Shown here in pieces: positions 63,484 to 64,000 of a stretch of 64,000 nt of DNA. Made by a program: the position numbers and the translations under genes. The notes beneath the pieces were generated by a model. It ran no database searches. It was not told where the DNA came from and saw only the letters and a program-made list of their open reading frames with translations. Position 1 is the first letter of the stretch. Every line of letters begins with the position of its first letter. This stretch comes from an uncultured Mediterraneibacter sp. (GTDB lineage Bacteria > Bacillota > Clostridia > Lachnospirales > Lachnospiraceae): assembly GCA_934309345.1 (NCBI GenBank), contig CAKRDD010000003.1:124001-188000 (forward strand), written 5' to 3'.

Positions 63484-64000
63484 TGAATGCATTATTTATT
63501 GCAAATATAGAGATGGATGAAAATGAAGGGATTTATAAGAAAGTGCTGGCAGAGGCTACTGCAATTAAGCACGTATTAGGCACATGCGATTTGGTTACTA
63601 GATTTGATGGAAAGGCTAAAGTTAAGAAAGATGGAATGGAATCTTTTATACAGCCAAAGACTGTTTTGGACTATACGCTAGATAGAATCAAGGATGACAG
63701 TGTGGATTTTATATATATTCGTCATATGATTCCCTCACCAAAGTTGATAATGATGCTCAAAATTGCAAAGAATAAGAATATTAAAATTTATTATGAGATT
63801 CCGACATACCCATATTTTGGAGAGCAATTTAAGGCATCTCGCAAAAAATATAGGGCGATTATTAAAATTGGCTTAGATGTTGTTTTTTGGCCAAGTATTT
63901 ATAAATATATAGATAAGCTTGTTATTATTCGTAGTAGTTCAAAAGCAAAAGTATACAAAAAGATGGTTCAAATAACAAATGGTGTACGAGTAGATAATAT
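63484..64000 (+). CDS. Probable glycosyltransferase, 3' end outside window
   Basis: The frame opens with MNALFIANIEMDENEG and stays open for 172 codons to the window edge. The layout, an N-terminal Rossmann-like half with IYYEIPTYPYFGEQF and a strand KLVIIRSSSKA, resembles the acceptor domain of GT-B glycosyltransferases. It starts 12 bases after the previous gene with AAAGGTG as ribosome site, so it continues the operon. Confidence 0.7.

Overview
The window looks like a chromosomal piece of a gut Firmicute of the family Lachnospiraceae (Clostridia). Evidence: a low-GC sequence with strong AGGAGG-type ribosome sites, a tryptophan T-box, SpoVT, the SCIFF peptide with its radical-SAM maturase, a fused SecDF, a fused AmtB-PII protein, Bce-type two-component/ABC modules and KTGD-type cell-wall anchors. 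Genus is not resolved from sequence alone. No rRNA, tRNA, CRISPR array, prophage or replication origin was seen.

Layout. 1-6.4 kb: an extracytosolic flavin/iron-sulfur redox locus. It holds two FMN-binding proteins, a polytopic ferredoxin, a NusG-domain-II protein and a Gx-transporter protein (the last two resemble EetA/EetB of Gram-positive extracellular electron transfer). They are followed by a 1194-residue wall-anchored protein with an FMN-attachment domain, three FIVAR repeats and two regions resembling the Treponema pallidum Tp47 lipoprotein. 6.4-13.6 kb: a T-box-controlled trpEGDCFBA operon. 13.7-18.5 kb: undecaprenol kinase, an SseB-like protein, and a glucose-type PTS transporter with its antiterminator and RNA target. 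18.5-23.2 kb: a BceRS-BceAB module with a palindromic operator. 23.2-26.5 kb: a cytidylate-kinase-like gene, a PD-(D/E)XK-like gene, yqeY and a repeat-rich spacer. 26.5-38.4 kb: AmtB-PII with a promoter and tandem terminators in its leader, membrane pyrophosphatase, an ECF S component with an M24 peptidase, nitroreductase, a MetE-like enzyme, a LysR regulator, an unknown protein and ThrE.

38.5-53.7 kb: Na/Pi cotransporter and hydroxyacid dehydrogenase (minus strand), a MITE with perfect 18-bp ends and an 8-bp target duplication, spoVT, TIGR04086, SCIFF peptide and maturase, secDF, recJ, relA, an MBL hydrolase and hemZ. This is housekeeping synteny, but apt, usual between recJ and relA, is absent and a decayed copy of the MITE family lies in that gap. 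53.7-64 kb: an accessory region. It opens with an AT-rich spacer carrying two matching palindromes and an AP2-type DNA-binding gene, then a surface-polysaccharide cluster (UDP-sugar dehydrogenase, epimerases, the complete dTDP-L-rhamnose set rfbA-B-D-C, and glycosyltransferases) that runs off the right edge. Base use changes inside this cluster, suggesting mosaic origin.

Coordinates were read by eye and starts were chosen from ribosome binding sites. Family calls come from motif recognition without any database search.
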